Part shown: positions 7,671 through 7,870 of the stretch, one piece after another
How the letters are laid out: each line of letters opens with the position of its first letter
Numbering within the stretch: the first letter of the stretch is position 1
Assembly (NCBI GenBank): GCA_018825925.1
Contig: JAHKAT010000045.1
Span: 1 to 7,870, forward strand
DNA length: 7,870 bases
Direction of reading: 5' to 3'
From: Bacteroidota bacterium
GTDB lineage: Bacteria > Bacteroidota > Bacteroidia > Flavobacteriales_D > Crocinitomicaceae
Translations under genes and position numbers: made by a program
The notes under the pieces: generated by a model
Seen by the model: only the letters and a program-made list of their open reading frames with translations
The model's database searches: none
Told to the model about the DNA's origin: nothing

Positions 7671-7822
7671 AGTTGGATCAACTTCGCCTCGGAAATTGCA
7701 GGGCGAGATCCGATGGCATATGCGGGCACCTTGAGGAAGCCGCAGCTTGTGGTAGCGCAGCGAGCAAGCGTAGGATCGCCGATAAGGTCGCTTATGCCGA
7801 GGAGATTAACCGGAAGTTTCCG
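7671..7822. repeat. GC-rich element with nested inverted repeats (possible dispersed intergenic repeat or structured RNA)
   Basis: By hand count, 7681-7800 is about 59% G+C, against about 37% for 7441-7500. Nested complementary segments can be traced inward: AACTTC (7680-7685) with GAAGTT (7813-7818); CCTCGG (7687-7692) with CCGAGG (7797-7802); GGC plus GATCC (7702-7704, 7707-7711) with GGATC plus GCC (7773-7780); and GCTTG (7745-7749) with CAAGC (7765-7769). An alternative outer pair is CGGAAA (7690-7695) with TTTCCG (7817-7822). The whole stretch can therefore fold as one long imperfect hairpin. It matches no RNA family I recognise. The most likely explanation is a dispersed, palindromic intergenic repeat. 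Confidence 0.5.
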
Positions 7823-7870
7823 AATCGAGAGTTTTTTCTTTTGCTTCTTTTATTTTTTGCGGAAAAAAAG

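Larger units (their letters stand above)
7380..7870. other. Intergenic region upstream of cysS with no convincing gene
   Basis: No reading frame here has both a start codon and recognisable protein features. The left part (7380-7440) holds the cysS promoter candidate. The middle (7440-7660) is AT-rich, with two hairpin-forming inverted repeats. The right part (7671-7822) is GC-rich and heavily self-complementary. The edge (7829-7870) is a pyrimidine-rich tract ending in TTTTTTGCGGAAAAAA, itself a small dyad. No tRNA, rRNA, tmRNA, RNase P or SRP RNA signature was found. Confidence 0.75.

Noticed and set aside
7725..7760. A GAGGAAGCCGCAGC stretch that recalls the conserved loop of SRP RNA or the RNase P core.
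   Set aside because: The SRP consensus (GGAAGGAAGCAGCC with its flanking asymmetric loop) and the RNase P GAGGAAAGTCC motif are not present, and the surrounding pairing does not fit either RNA.
7656..7870. A plus-strand frame open for about 71 codons to the right edge, with an ATG at 7713, and a minus-strand frame open for about 80 codons over the same stretch.
   Set aside because: Both frames are open because the GC-rich element has few TA-containing triplets. The translations are low-complexity at the F/K-rich end and resemble no family. The minus-strand frame lacks an ATG and there is no ribosome-binding signal, so I treat both as chance.

Overview
The window looks like a chromosomal segment from a member of the Bacteroidota, most likely the Flavobacteriia. 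The evidence is a protein with a type IX secretion (T9SS) 'gliding motility' C-terminal domain, a PorP/SprF-family membrane protein and a PorE-like OmpA protein. Base composition is moderately AT-rich, start codons lack strong Shine-Dalgarno sequences, and there is a TAnnTTTG-type promoter element in front of cysS. The genus cannot be fixed from the sequence.

Layout. Positions 2-5929 hold three tightly packed genes on the plus strand, with gaps of 4 and 2 bases, so almost certainly one transcript. The first is the 3' part of a very large secreted protein made of tandem ~84-residue Ig-like units, then a fibronectin type III-like domain, then a type B T9SS sorting domain; its start lies left of the window. 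The second is an outer-membrane PorP/SprF-family protein. The third is a periplasmic protein with TPR, five-bladed propeller, carboxypeptidase-regulatory-like and OmpA peptidoglycan-binding domains. Together they form a substrate, outer-membrane partner and cell-wall anchor cassette. On family knowledge, the adhesin would be exported by the T9SS and held at the surface by the PorP/SprF protein, with the OmpA protein tying the complex to peptidoglycan.

On the minus strand, 7379-5916 encodes cysteinyl-tRNA synthetase (cysS), an unrelated housekeeping gene. It converges on the cassette, and the two 3' ends overlap by 14 bases.

Positions 7380-7870 hold no convincing gene. They contain a candidate cysS promoter close to the start codon, two simple hairpins (7474-7513 and 7559-7599), and a GC-rich element rich in inverted repeats (about 7671-7822). 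The last may be a dispersed intergenic repeat or a structured RNA. It is the only part of the window that known families do not explain.
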